Assembly: GCA_942159475.1 (NCBI GenBank)
Contig: OW804098.1
Location: 7,992,773-8,056,772, forward strand
DNA: 64,000 bases
Reading direction: 5' to 3'
Source: Sthenelais limicola
Lineage: Eukaryota > Annelida > Polychaeta > Phyllodocida > Sigalionidae
Under the pieces are notes generated by a model. The model saw only the letters and a list, made by a program, of their open reading frames with translations. It was not told the origin of the DNA and made no database searches. Both the position numbers and the translations under genes were made by a program. Numbering within the stretch: the first letter of the stretch is position 1; the number at the start of each line of letters is the position of its first letter. Positions 42,681-53,010 of the stretch are shown here, one piece after another.

Positions 42681-43570
42681 GTCTCTTTTTGCGACCGACA
42701 CATGCACAAAGGGAAAGGGATAGGGAGAGAGAGAGAGGAAGGGAGATGGAGAGGGACAGGGAGACAGAGTGGCGTGGACGAGGATGAAGAGGAGGGGGTG
42801 GGGCATTTAAAGTCTGGTTACCTGTGAATGCCCTAATAATAAGGTCATTATCTATCTACTAAATGACCAACGAAGGAGGAACTGATGTGGGACAGGGACA
42901 AGAGAGTGGGGCAATGGGAGAGAGGGAGCATTGAAGGGGAATGAAGAGAGAAAGCGGGGGAGTGAGAGATTTGATTTGATTTTAAAATTTTGTTATTCAG
43001 GATACATCAGATGTCAACGCTATTCTCAGTCATTCCTGCTGGTTTGTTTTAGATTTACCTTCTACATAAGGCCTATACATAAATACCGTATATCAGAATC
43101 AGACATAACACTATAATATAATATCATATTATTGCCTACTACTATACTAAAAGAGCTATATTGGAGCGGAGAAATATTATGAGAAAAATCTTGTGCAAGG
43201 GAAGGAAGGAGGAGGGGAGGGGCTGGGAAGGCGGAGGGGAAGGGGGGCAAAGTCGGAGGGAGGAGAAAGGGAAAGGGGGAGGGAAAGATAGATATAAACC
43301 CACACTAGACACAGCTCCAGGCAATCGCTTGCGGTGGGCCCTATTTTGAAATTTAAATTATTTTTAAAGGTTAATCATGAGAAATTGTGTGTATATTGAG
43401 GCCTATATATAGCCTCTGACGATTTGGTGCTGAATGACTTGTCTACAATAATGTTCAAACATTATTTTTATACATTTTTATGATATTAATTTCTATTTTT
43501 AAATGTACTTAATCGGAAAGTCAAGCATACAGATTTTCTATCAATAACTAAGTGATTTTAAGTGATAACT
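42681..43570. other. Interior of M7 beyond the satellite: purine-rich tracts
   Basis: GGGAGAGAGAG and GGAGGGGAGG tracts at 42705-42790 and 43190-43290. A TTTGATTTGATTTT stretch with TTGTTATTCAG near 42968 resembles other LINE/SINE-tail sequences in the window. Confidence 0.45.
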
Positions 43571-43875
43571 AAGTGAGAAAATAGCCATGACGGAAATAGG
43601 GTACCCCATGACGGTTTAAGGACACCCTGACGGAATATGGACACCCCAGGTGATGGAATAAGGACACCGGTGTCCTTATTCCGTCATTTTGACTTTGCTG
43701 AAGAAAACATTGATTCTTGAAGCTACAAATCAATGAACAATGCTGGAAATTTGCATTTTGATAGCAAAGAAGTATATTTCGATAATGGAGACGAGAACAC
43801 ATGCTAAAATTCAGTAGTTTCTGAGCAATCTATGAGTGATTCAAGGGGGTGACGGAATAAGGGCACCATACGTTA

Positions 43876-44571
43876 TACTATTAAATCACTTAATTTAATT
43901 ATAGTAAAGGGGCAGCCTTTTCCGGCGTACAATTACAGTATCATTATTTGTTTTGTACATGATTCGGAAATAAACAATATATCAATACAACATTTCTGAT
44001 GAAGCAAATTTAAAAATGAATGAGATAATGGTTAGAGAATATTGGAAAAATACCGTTGTCCTTGCCCTCCATGACAACAACAACAAAAGATGACCCATCA
44101 TATTCATAATATATCTCAGATCTTAAATACCATTCATCATTTAATGCAAAATTTCAACCAAATGCTCGGTCAGTAGGTTACAATTGGAAGTCACTCATGT
44201 CATATGCAAAACCGTGTGGATATGTTTGGAACCAAATGTACAAATGTTGATCCAAAGCCTGCATGTGATACCGTCAGATACGCTATCATCATGAATCGAC
44301 ACAGTCTATTAATCAAGGGATGACATAAAACGTTGCCTTCTCCGCCGACGGGGAAGTGCTAAAAGTACCTATAGATAGCTCTAACTTTGGTTGCTACCCC
44401 TAGTCAGGTAAGCAACCCTACAAGCTTGAACAGAAGATTAGCCTAACCCAGCTATAAGCCTCTGGGTGAATCATATACACACAATGCTTCCTATACTTTG
44501 CTCAATGAATCACTCTAAAATGTGCGATATGTTCTAATCAAAATATAAACATTGTTTTATCAAAATAATAT
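43876..44571. other. Intronic, nothing recognised
   Basis: No gene or repeat supported. Confidence 0.4.
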
Positions 44572-44688
44572 GAAAATCTGACCCATATACTCGAATTTAC
44601 CAAGTATTGACCAAGTTGCAGCCTAATTTAGCAGAATGTACTAAATGTGTAGAGCTGCCAATTGTACATTTTCTGATAAATCTGACCC
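44572..44688 (-). mobile_element. M1 MITE, rearranged partial copy
   Basis: A right-end fragment (GAAAATCTGACCC) is followed directly by internal a-type sequence from ATACTCGAATTTACC to a second end. Confidence 0.7.
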
Positions 44689-45137
44689 CTATAGCTGTAG
44701 AAGCAAATGCTACTCTGCGCCTGCTGAAATTACAGATCAGTGGGCGGTACTATTGCCTTATTAGTGCTGACACGTCGACTCTTCTGCTTCATAAACTAAT
44801 TAGCAAAACAGAAATCGGACATCTATCGTGTAATCCTCGGGGATGGTCCATATATACTATATGATATATCAATATCTCGTTGTGTGTCGAAGACAAGGTT
44901 CGTATAGACTATAGCTCATACGGTCGCCTTGCTCCATACGGTGGAACAATGGATTCATGCTTTAATATTTTAAGCGTTTTTTCTATTCTGAATTGACAAG
45001 AACTAAGCATCTATGTTCTCAAACAACGTATTAAGTTTCAATTCGAATTTACATTCAGCATGAATAAGGGAGACATATTATCCATCATAAGGAAAAGGTT
45101 AATGGATGTGCACGTATATTGAAGCAGAGCTGCACAG
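44689..45137. other. Intronic, nothing recognised
   Basis: No gene or repeat supported. Confidence 0.4.
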
Positions 45138-45372
45138 GGGTCAGATTTTCAGAAAATGTACAATTGGCAGCTGTACACATTTAGTAAATTCTGCTAAATT
45201 ATGCTGCAATTTGGTCAATACTTGGTAAATTCGACTATATTCGCCATTGCATTGATTCTAGCAATCTGTTTGGTTAGGTTGAACTGTATTTTGAACTTTG
45301 TTTCTGTCTGAAATTTGGGTTATTTGAGAAGATTGGTAAAGGTAAATTGTACATTTTCTGAAAATCTGACCC
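45138..45372 (+). mobile_element. M1 MITE, subfamily a, 235 bp
   Basis: Both ends intact. Confidence 0.85.
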
Positions 45373-45625
45373 ACATGTCATACAGAAGCTATGGTCAAGG
45401 CTCCAGAATGAAAAGACAAAGAAGGCCAATGAATATGTGGCCCAGGGACTGGAGGGTAATCTAATTGTGAGTGGAACACACCCTCAAAATATTCCACCTA
45501 GCTTCCCCTTCCCTCGGAAGGAAAAGGAGAGTGGCGATCCATGTTGGGGCTTTAGCGTTTATTTCTCAAGTGGTGACAGCCTGAAAACATTATTTACTTC
45601 TGAATACATTCAATATATTGAATGT

Positions 45626-45974
45626 ATAGGGGATTTGCATAGCCGCCATTTTGTATCTTGATTCGCATGGAATTATGGGACTATAATGGTACAGTGTAAA
45701 ATCTATGGAAACATGTCATATTCAGCATGGACTATTTATCAGTGCTCTAATGTCAATATCCATTTGTTATACATGTATCCATGACACAGGTCCCTATCTT
45801 TCTCATCATGCATTTGGTTTTTATAGATCATTTATACAAGCTATGATATTGGTGACAGCATTCTTGCAATTTGGGATAAAAATGTTGCTGAATATTTGTA
45901 TGTCAAATTTGAACAGAATCCATCCCATGATGCACTGTAACAGACATGCGCAGTGGCACATGCAACTCCCCTAT
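45626..45974 (-). mobile_element. M3 TIR element, inverted second copy
   Basis: Begins ATAGGGGATTTGCATAGCC, ends GCATGTGCAACTCCCCTAT-like; the reverse complement of the copy at 18154. Confidence 0.78.
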
Positions 45975-46429
45975 TAGATTGTTGACCTGTTGAATACGTC
46001 CACTCGGGTTAAGTGTGTATGTCTGCCTTCACTTCATCACTAGCCTACTAATGAGTTACCCAGGAGCAATTAATGAGTTACTCCTTCTGTTTTAATATAG
46101 TCTACAATTTAGTAAAAATGAAAAAATAGAAGTAATTATAAATAACATCATTATAGTCAACAAACTTAAGTCATTGAATAAATAATTGTTGTCTTAAATT
46201 GCGTGTATCAGTTTTAATGAGGATGATAGAACTTTACATATTAGATGATTACTAGCATTTGGTCATATACAGAGAGCAAACAGGTTACATCATATTTTTT
46301 TTCAAATTTCATTTTATCACAGAGCACATCTCAATTTACATTAATTTTCATAAGAGTAATCTATTCAATGCAATCTTACAGTAGGGCATCACAATTCTCC
46401 CTGCTTAAAATACAATTCGTTACCTATAC
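45975..46429. other. Intronic, nothing recognised
   Basis: AT-rich; no gene supported. Confidence 0.4.
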
Positions 46430-46664
46430 GGGTCAGATTTTCAGAAGATGTACAATTGGCAGCTCTACAAATTTAGGAAGTTTTGCTAAATTAGGCTGAA
46501 AAATGATGAATACCGGGTATATCTGAGTATATTTGGTTTCGCATTGATTTATAGTATCAGTTCTGTTATGTTAAACTGCATTTTGAAGTTCATCTTTGTC
46601 TTAAAAGAGGGTTATTTGAGCAGATTGGGGAAGGCGAATTGTACATTTTCTGAAAATCTGACCC
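46430..46664 (+). mobile_element. M1 MITE, subfamily b, 235 bp
   Basis: Both ends recognisable (left TIR has GAAGATG). Confidence 0.85.
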
Positions 46665-47163
46665 ATAAGTGAGAAGACTTTTACTGTACAAATCTATAAA
46701 TGATATCCGATCGTAATGTCACGAGCAGTATTGTCCCCGTAATGATTACAAAGGTATTACATAAGATTATGCAATGGCATAACGGTATATCATTAATATA
46801 GAATATAGGATCGCATAAGCAAGAGGCTTATGAATATTCATTAATTAAGGTTAAGTACCAAGGTCGGAGATATTCCATTCATATCAGTAAAATACTTCAA
46901 AGGCATCAACCCAACTAAAGACTAAAGAGCAACGTAATTAGTCGCAATCCTCTTTACAAGCAGAGCTTAAAAAAGCAACAGTCCTGAACGAGAACATTGC
47001 TCATAAGAAAATCTCTCTAAACTACTTTTACAAAGAGCAAACTCCTTAGTCACCTATTTCTCCTTATGTAAAGACGTCCCGAAATAGTAAACTGGTAAAT
47101 TATACGATCGTAAAATCGTTGCCACTCCTACTACAGAGCTGTTTATTCTCTTGCTGTTTTCAG
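46665..47163. other. End of PKDCC intron 1
   Basis: Nothing recognised except the acceptor TTGCTGTTTTCAG at its end. Confidence 0.45.
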
Positions 47164-47295
47164 AAGCTTGGCTATTGTGTGCCTGAGAAGCCATATGATG
47201 GTGCTGCTGACGGCTTGGTTTCTATGGTAACCGAGATAGGGGAGACAATAGACATCATTAAGCTGCTTCAGATGTCCTGGGAGGACAGGCTCAGG
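47164..47295 (+). CDS. PKDCC: PKDCC/Vlk-like kinase, coding exon 2
   Basis: 44 codons, phase 0 at both sides (CAG|AAG and AGG|GTAAGT). Encodes residues 380-423, reading KLGYCVPEK near the start and IIKLLQMSWEDRLR at the end. The latter matches the vertebrate PKDCC stretch following the hinge (MIQLLQTSWEDRFR, from memory), as does LGYC at the exon start. This is the small-lobe/hinge part of the kinase. Confidence 0.92.
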
Positions 47296-47306
47296 GTAAG
47301 TTACTT

Positions 47307-47533
47307 GGGTCAGATTGTCAGAAAATGTACAATTGGCAGCTCTACATATTTAGTCATTTCGGCTAAATTCTGCTAAAGAAATGTTAAATTTGGGGTATAT
47401 CTGAGTATATTTGGTATCGCATTGATTTAAAGTATCAGTTCTGTTATGTTGAACTGCATTTTGTGAAGCTTAAATGTGGGTTATTTGAGAGGATTGGTGA
47501 AGGTGAATTGTACATTTTCTGAAAACTTGACCC
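47307..47533 (+). mobile_element. M1 MITE, subfamily b, 11 bp after the exon 2 donor
   Basis: Left end GGGTCAGATTGTCAG, right end CTTGACCC; about 8 bp shorter than full length. Confidence 0.83.
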
Positions 47534-47702
47534 ACTCGATCACATCATCGCCATTGGAAAGCAATGATTGCTTAAATGTATCACTCCATTTTTCCCATGC
47601 AGTTCTAATTGCTATTGTTTATGTCGGCTTTATTCAATGGTAACGAGTGGTGATAATAATAAAGTCCAAACAGGGGCTTAATATTAATCTGACCACAGAT
47701 AT

Positions 47703-48346
47703 GGGTCTGATTTTCTGAAAATGCACAATCAGCAGCTCTAAAGATTTGGTAACTTCTTCTAAATTATAGTCTGTCTAGAAAGTAGTTGACACGTGATTTC
47801 TTAAGCCCTTTAAGGGGAGGGAAAAGTGGGAGATTTCTGATTTCTATTTATGACAAGGACCTGTCCACTCTTTGCCCAGCGAGTCGCTCATTGCAATCAA
47901 CCATGAAGAAACAGGGCCAGTATAACCAGCTCTTCCTTCCTTCTAAGAAAAACAACAGCTGCTCCACATAGAACAGAGACAGCACAATACAGTACAGCTG
48001 TACATTTGGTCATGGTTGGTCGCAAACGGCCATGGTCGGTCGCAAACGGCCATGGTTGGTCGCAAACGGCGATTCAGGGGGCAATAGTTTGCAGTCAAAA
48101 CTCCCCCACCTTTCCCTCCCCTTAAAGGGACTAAGGAATCACGTGTCAACTACTTTCTATAAAACTTTTTTTATAGACTGAGAAATTATGAATAATGGGT
48201 ATATCAGAGTATGTATGGCGTTGTGTTGATAAAACATGTCTCTTTCATTGCGTTAAACTGTATTTTGAACGTCAATTTTCTCTTAAGTTAAGGTCATTTG
48301 AAAGGATTGGTGAAGATGAATTGTACATGTTCTGAAATCCTGACCC
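47703..48346 (+). mobile_element. M1 MITE, diverged, interrupted by M5
   Basis: Left end GGGTCTGATTTTCTG, right end TCCTGACCC. M1 sequence is broken at about 47768 and resumes near 48180. Confidence 0.75.
47769..48165. mobile_element. M5 TIR element (about 395 bp)
   Basis: Ends GAAAGTAGTTGACACGTGAT and inverse, extended inward by CCCTTTAAGGGGAGGGAAA-type sequence on both sides. The interior has three tandem 20-bp copies of CATGGTTGGTCGCAAACGGC (48010-48069). Right boundary uncertain by about 15 bp. Confidence 0.75.
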
Positions 48347-48432
48347 ATGTATAATGTTTTTATGTACAATATAAAGGTAGAAAGGTCTAAGGTAAGATAT
48401 CTGTCATACACCTGAAAGGTTCAGTCATAGGT

Positions 48433-48668
48433 GAGTCAGATTTTCAGAAAATGTACAATTGGCAGCTCTACATATTTAGTAATTTCTGCTTAATTCTGCT
48501 AAAGAAATGATAAATTTGGGGTATATCTGAGTATATTTGGCATCGCATTGATTTAAAGTATCAGTTCTGTTATGTTTAACTGCATTTTGAAGTTCATTTC
48601 TGTCTTAAATCTGTGTTATTTGAGAGGATTGGTGAAGGCGAATTGTACATTCTCTGAAAATCTGACCC
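48433..48668 (+). mobile_element. M1 MITE, subfamily b
   Basis: Left end GAGTCAG; right TIR intact. Lies 110 bp before coding exon 3. Confidence 0.83.
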
Positions 48669-48779
48669 AGAAACAATGTGCCAAAATGTGATGTTTTGTG
48701 CCACTTCAAGCATCCTGAATGTCTAGATTTATGATCACATTTCTTTTATTATTGGCATTGTGTCCCTCTTTATTTAAAG

Positions 48780-48988
48780 GTGTCCTATGGATTAACCAAA
48801 CTGCTGCAATATTTGGCCAAGTCACCGTTTGGCACGGTATCCCTCAATGACTTCCGCCGCCAACAGTTTATTCTGGTGAATAATGACATAGTGCTGACTG
48901 ACGTGGATGACGTAGGCGTAGGTGAACCCACATGTCAGAGTGAAACAGACTGCCTCCATTACTTCTCATCAGCAAACTTTACTCTCAG
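48780..48988 (+). CDS. PKDCC: PKDCC/Vlk-like kinase, coding exon 3 (catalytic core)
   Basis: 209 nt between AAAG|GTG and CTCAG|GTAATA, residues 424-493 (last codon split). Contains LLQYLAKSPFGTVSLNDFRR, where NDF stands in place of the canonical HRD region, and LTDVDD (residues 462-467), replacing DFG. Vertebrate PKDCC has LLDF and TDLDD at these places, so the deviations are family traits and the aspartates needed for catalysis and metal binding are kept. Ends TDCLHYFSSANFTLR. Confidence 0.93.
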
Positions 48989-49763
48989 GTAATATATATA
49001 TGTCACTCATATTCTTTTTTTTTAAATGCACTCCTTTTTAGGAAATGAAACTGAATTATAGGACTATATTCCTGTAGAACGTTAATTCACGATCGTACTA
49101 AAAGACCATTACTTTTCATCCGCAAACTTTACTCTCAGGTAAGGTTTCGGTGATACTATTGTGTACATTGTCTTAAATTTTCGAGTAAAAGAACTACCTA
49201 AGAGTCGGTGAGAGTCAAAGAAAATCAGAAAATCAGAAAAAAAAAATGTCATTAGAATTGTAAGAGCCTCGATGGCAGTCTATATTGAATAAAACCTTCT
49301 TTTTTTTTAACAAAAAGACAACTTTATTCTCATGTAGATGTCACTCATATTCTTGTTTTAAAATGCACTCCTAGGAAATGAAACTCGATTATATGACTTT
49401 ATTCCATGATTTGGCCGTGAGCGTACAATATAATCGATATACTTGCCGCTCACAAGGTGGACAATATAAATTCCCTGTATTGTACAGTGACGTCACGACC
49501 GTTCGAAACAATGCAGACAACACAGTTTGATGAAATTAAAGCAAATAAAGTTGTTTTAAGTTAAGAATTGTGGAATAAAAGCAAGAATAGCACAGTATCG
49601 CGTCTTCGGAGGCCTATATTCTCCTCGTATGGCCGAAAAACAACTCGGCCTACGGCCTCGTTGTTTTCGGCCATACTCGGAGAATATAGCCCCCCTCATA
49701 CGCGATACTATGCTGTTCTTGCTATAATATTCCTGTATAACGTTCATGATCGTACTAAAAGAC
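48957..49763 (+). repeat. Tandem duplication of the exon 3 end and adjoining intron
   Basis: Copy 1 (48957-49107) contains the real exon end and donor, ATGTCACTCATATTCTT, GAAATGAAACT and GATCGTACTAAAAGACC. Copy 2 (49108-49763) repeats these in order, with CCGCAAACTTTACTCTCAGG followed by donor GTAAGG at 49139, but carries extra insertions, including a palindrome. Confidence 0.75.
49581..49722. repeat. 142-bp imperfect palindrome
   Basis: GCAAGAATAGCACAGTATCG at the left meets its inverse at the right. The inner arms ATATTCTCC..TATGGCCGAAAA are inverted around CTCGGCCTACGGCCTCG. Confidence 0.8.
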
Positions 49764-50264
49764 CTGCATAGAAACTTCAGAAGTACACTACATGCTTTGA
49801 CTACTTTATTTTAAGAGAAATAAATCAACGATTATATCAGCCGTCATATTTATATCTACAGCCTTTAAGTAATTGTATTGTCTACATCATAGACGTATAA
49901 CAATTCCTAAATTAATCGATAGCAATATACGCATGATTTAATCACAGAATAAATGTTTTTGGAGAGAGAGAAAAGGGGTTAAAATAAACGTCTGACGTCA
50001 TTGCTCTCACATTATGCTATTTTTTTAATTTAAAGTTTTATTTCCCAACTATTTCACGCTTGTGATACATTTCATGTCGGGAAGTTTTGCAAATTTCGAT
50101 TAATACAATTTCATTATGAAAAATAAGAATAAATTAATAATTTTAAGTTTAAGCAATAAATGTGACTTGATAACCACACCCTTGGCGTATTCTACATTAC
50201 AACACACTTCATCAGCAGGAATAAGCTTTATCAAACTAATGTCACATTTACTGTTGTTTTATAG
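49764..50264. other. Rest of PKDCC intron 3
   Basis: AT-rich, ends in acceptor TTGTTTTATAG. Nothing else recognised. Confidence 0.45.
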
Positions 50265-50518
50265 GGCTCCATGCGTGAGTGGCCGTTGTCAGGGTTTTAA
50301 TGAAAAGAAAAACATCTTCAATGCTGCTCGTCATTTTACCACGTTTCTTTTACCACATGGCGCTCCGCCAAGCCTCAAACCTGCTCTCAACCAGATCGTC
50401 CACGCCTTCAGTAACGCCACCTTGCGTGCAGAGACGTTACTACAATTGTTAGATGAAGTGGTGGAGAAATATAGATCAGGAAAATACTCTACCCGGTCGT
50501 CTGGGGACAACATCACGA
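50265..50518 (+). CDS. PKDCC: PKDCC/Vlk-like kinase, coding exon 4
   Basis: 254 nt from TATAG|GGC to ACGA|GTAAGG, residues 493-578. Reads APCVSGRCQGFNEKKNIFNA, then HFTTFLLPHGAPPSLKPALN, then VVEKYRSGKYS. These match the vertebrate C-lobe segment WCEGMNEKRNLYNA..LLPHSAPPSLRP..LYRSGQY as I recall it. It carries an N-glycosylation sequon (NAT) and paired cysteines in keeping with a secreted enzyme. Confidence 0.93.
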
Positions 50519-50769
50519 GTAAGGAGTCATTTGACGTGCTATATTTCTATGATATTATACAGGGAAATATCGCAGTAACAAACAAAAACATAATTTAATT
50601 AGTCTTGACACTATTCATTCCCTAAGCGATATTCCAACAAATGAGTAACTACCGGCACTGAATGTATAATCATTGATGACATTGACCTTTTTGTAAAAAA
50701 TATTCCCGTGCCTAACATTTGTTGCCAGTTTTTGTGAAATGGAAGAAAGCTACAACATTCCTTTTTTAT

Positions 50770-50830
50770 TTTTACAACCGACTTTATTTCTGAAACCTGC
50801 CTTCGGGGCATATACATTTCTAAGTACATG
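50770..50830 (-). repeat. Dispersed LINE-tail-like repeat, copy 1
   Basis: AACCGACTTTATTTCTGAAA and CCT..GGGCATATACA on the plus strand; the same block recurs at 63727-63787. On the minus strand it reads like a non-LTR element 3-prime end with AATAAAG. Confidence 0.6.
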
Positions 50831-51299
50831 GTAGATCAAGAACAGAAGCAGGAATAAAAACACCACAAAACATCATGATAGATCATCGTCATTTACACCC
50901 GACCCGAGGCAAGAGCCACGTTCATTTTGATTGGTTCGGATCTTAAACAAAGAAGAACATTACTAGATTAATAAACCTATCACACACTTCATTTTAGTCT
51001 TTCGATATTTTCGACTATATCACCAGCCAGTCGTTTCCACAGCATTTCTTCCTCTTTGCGGACATTTTAAAATTTAAACGCGTTTATCACCACATTACAT
51101 CTCATTTTTAACTCGTACATGGCAGTGAGCAAATCCACAAATCCACTGGCGAAAAGCTTATGCCTCTATATGAATGATGCTACAAAATTAGTAAAAAAAA
51201 ACCAGTGCGCTATTAAAATAATGCTGTCAATTTTTACAAATAAATAGATACAATATTATCATCATTTTGACTATAACATTTCCTGATCTTCCCCCACAG
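50831..51299. other. Rest of PKDCC intron 4
   Basis: No gene supported; acceptor CTTCCCCCACAG at its end. Confidence 0.45.
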
Positions 51300-51476
51300 A
51301 ATACCAGGTTGATGCGGATAGCGATCTGCCGGGTCTTTACGACTATCGCTGTCGTTACTCTATCGCTACCGTCGGCTGTACATTGTCGGTATTGGATCAG
51401 CGGGAGGCGGAACATCTGTGTGATCTGGAGCCAGACTGTCGCGGATTTGTTATTTCCAACAAGCGAACTTGGGCGG
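51300..51476 (+). CDS. PKDCC: PKDCC/Vlk-like kinase, coding exon 5
   Basis: 177 nt from CACAG|AAT to GCGG|GTAAGT; phase agrees with exons 4 and 6. Contains GLYDYRCRYSIATVGCTLSV, EAEHLCDLEPDCRGFVISNK and RTWAG. The cysteine pattern and the FVxxNxxTWxG end match the C-terminal cysteine domain of vertebrate PKDCC (CRAFVVTNQTTWTG, from memory). It is too short for automatic frame calls in the right frame and was found by splice logic. Confidence 0.92.
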
Positions 51477-51511
51477 GTAAGTCCATCCACTTTGATATCC
51501 ATGTTAATATA

Positions 51512-51920
51512 GGGCCAAGAAAAAAATAGGTGTGTTTCCGATTCGGATTTTTTTTTTTTTTTTTTTTTTTTTACAAAAAAAGCTAATAAAAGTGACCAGT
51601 TAAGGTCCAATAAAAAAGTGTAACATCCAATCCACAGCCCTCTCTTTTCAACTCAAGTATCCTACTCAACAATTGGAATTTCAAACGGTTGGCAGCCCCC
51701 CTCCCAACAAAGCTAATAAAAGCAGGAAAACAGGTTTTTCTGACCCGGAACTGTCAAAAAGCACATCTCCTATGTTTAAAACAACTATTGTTATGAAATA
51801 GAATATTTTTCAGTTCCTGGGAGGTGGTTTCCTAAAAAAAAAATTAAAAAAAAGTTACCATGCCCCCTTTCTAGTTTTCGGCCAGATAAATCGGAAACAC
51901 ACCTATTATTTTGGGGGGCC
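51512..51920. mobile_element. M6 TIR element, third copy, just after exon 5
   Basis: Left end AAAATAGGTGTGTTTCCGAT, right end ATCGGAAACACACCTATTAT then TTGGGGGGCC. Starts 36 bp after the exon 5 donor. Confidence 0.78.
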
Positions 51921-51954
51921 TAGCCATGTCTTTTTTGGTTTATTATTTAGGATG

Positions 51955-52090
51955 TTTATACAGCAAGTCAAACAATACAGTGAAACATAATTGTGACGTA
52001 GGCTCACGGGTTTAATTCAGATACGAATTTTCATGGTTTTCTGCCCACTGCTGTGTCTATAGCTATTTACCAATGCTACTGCTTGTATTG
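51955..52090 (+). repeat. Dispersed repeat, copy 1
   Basis: GATGTTTATACAGCAAGTCA, GGCTCACGGGTTTAATTCA, CTGCCCACTGCTGT and AGCTATTTAC, in the same order as at 57808-57935. Confidence 0.75.
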
Positions 52091-52273
52091 TTAATACTTA
52101 TGCTATTCTTATGTTAATACAGTGGCTTAAAAATATTTGTATTTTTGATATTTATGCTTATGTTGATATATGAATATATACAGTGGTTTTGTTCAACTTC
52201 TAGAGAGCGATAGTGTATATACTCTTCACATTACGTGAACACGACATATTTATTATTTCCCATGCATATATAG

Positions 52274-52347
52274 ATGGAACCTAGCAAGGGGGAAGTCTGT
52301 ACACTTGTCACTAACAAGTGCACAGACTTCACCCGAGCTTTGTTCCA
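52274..52347. repeat. 74-bp imperfect palindrome
   Basis: ATGGAAC..GAAGTCTGTACACTTGT pairs with ACAAGTGCACAGACTTC..GTTCCAT. Similar in style to the palindromes at 38817 and 49581 but unrelated in sequence. Confidence 0.75.
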
Positions 52348-52703
52348 TATTTATTACACCCCATTAATAAATAAAAAATATAAATAATTAAAAATAAAAG
52401 AAGTAATTTACGTTTTGGGCGGACCTACTTGTTGTGTGTCCCCAGGGTGACATAACTCACATGTTATGCACCACTTTGACCAAGTGTGACATACAATGCT
52501 GAAGGTATAGGCAACTACAGCACAGGGGTGTAATATAATTAATATAATATATGGGGTTGATAATTAATACCAGGACATAATACCATTTGATGCTCAAACC
52601 GAGCAGTATGCAAAATCTTTGGCCATGATTTTATGTAACACTTTCATTTCTTTGACTGGCGTGAAAGGGTCTATTATCTCGAGTGTATCTTTATATTTTG
52701 CAG

Positions 52704-52789
52704 GTCGCATGCTCGTGCATTTGAAGAATAACGTAAGCACGGAGGCGGTTCCTAGCCCAGGCTTGACCCTTTGTCGAAAGCCAATCTGA
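52704..52789 (+). CDS. PKDCC: PKDCC/Vlk-like kinase, last coding exon
   Basis: 86 nt from TTTGCAG|GTC to the stop TGA. Gives 27 residues beyond the split glycine, starting RMLVHLKNNVSTEAVPSPGL and ending CRKPI. It aligns with the vertebrate tail (RQLVFFKTGWSQVVPDPNKT, from memory) in position, length and phase. The acceptor is preceded by TATTTTG. Weaker similarity than the inner exons, but phase and length fit exactly. Confidence 0.82.
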
Positions 52790-53010
52790 GAGCCAGTCAC
52801 CAAATCATCGCTCAAACGACGTATCAAGCGTCATTAAATTCATCTGTTTTATAAAACAACATGAGAGAAGACTTAATTTTGTATTATACAATGTATGGTA
52901 AATATCGGCCTAAAAGGCTTGACTTGAAATGGGATTCTGTATCAGGGTTTCCTTAAATGAAATGAATAATACTTGTGAATAATGTGTGTATTTGTACAAT
53001 TTGTGTATAT
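52790..53010 (+). other. Probable 3-prime UTR of the PKDCC-like gene
   Basis: AT-rich. Candidate AATAAA signals appear later (about 53447). Transcript end not determined. Confidence 0.4.

Larger units (their letters stand above)
39761..43875. mobile_element. M7: 4.1-kb non-coding TIR element with internal satellite
   Basis: A perfect 26-bp inverted repeat (start TAACGTATGGTGCCCTTATT) at 39761-39786 and 43850-43875. If the outer TA is a target duplication, the element ends are ACGTATGG. Subterminal repeats of the word TTATTCCGTCA / TGACGGAATAAGG occur near both ends (about 39800, 40150, 40215-40270; 43588-43690). The interior holds a pyrimidine satellite (40560-42680). No transposase frame. 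Confidence 0.75.
21030..47163 (+). other. PKDCC: PKDCC-like gene, intron 1 (26.1 kb)
   Basis: Bounded by AAG|GTGAGA and TTGCTGTTTTCAG|AAG, phase 0. It is expanded by mobile elements: a Ty3/gypsy element, about a dozen M1 MITEs, a 2.6-kb minisatellite, two M6 elements and a 4.1-kb TIR element. Confidence 0.85.
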
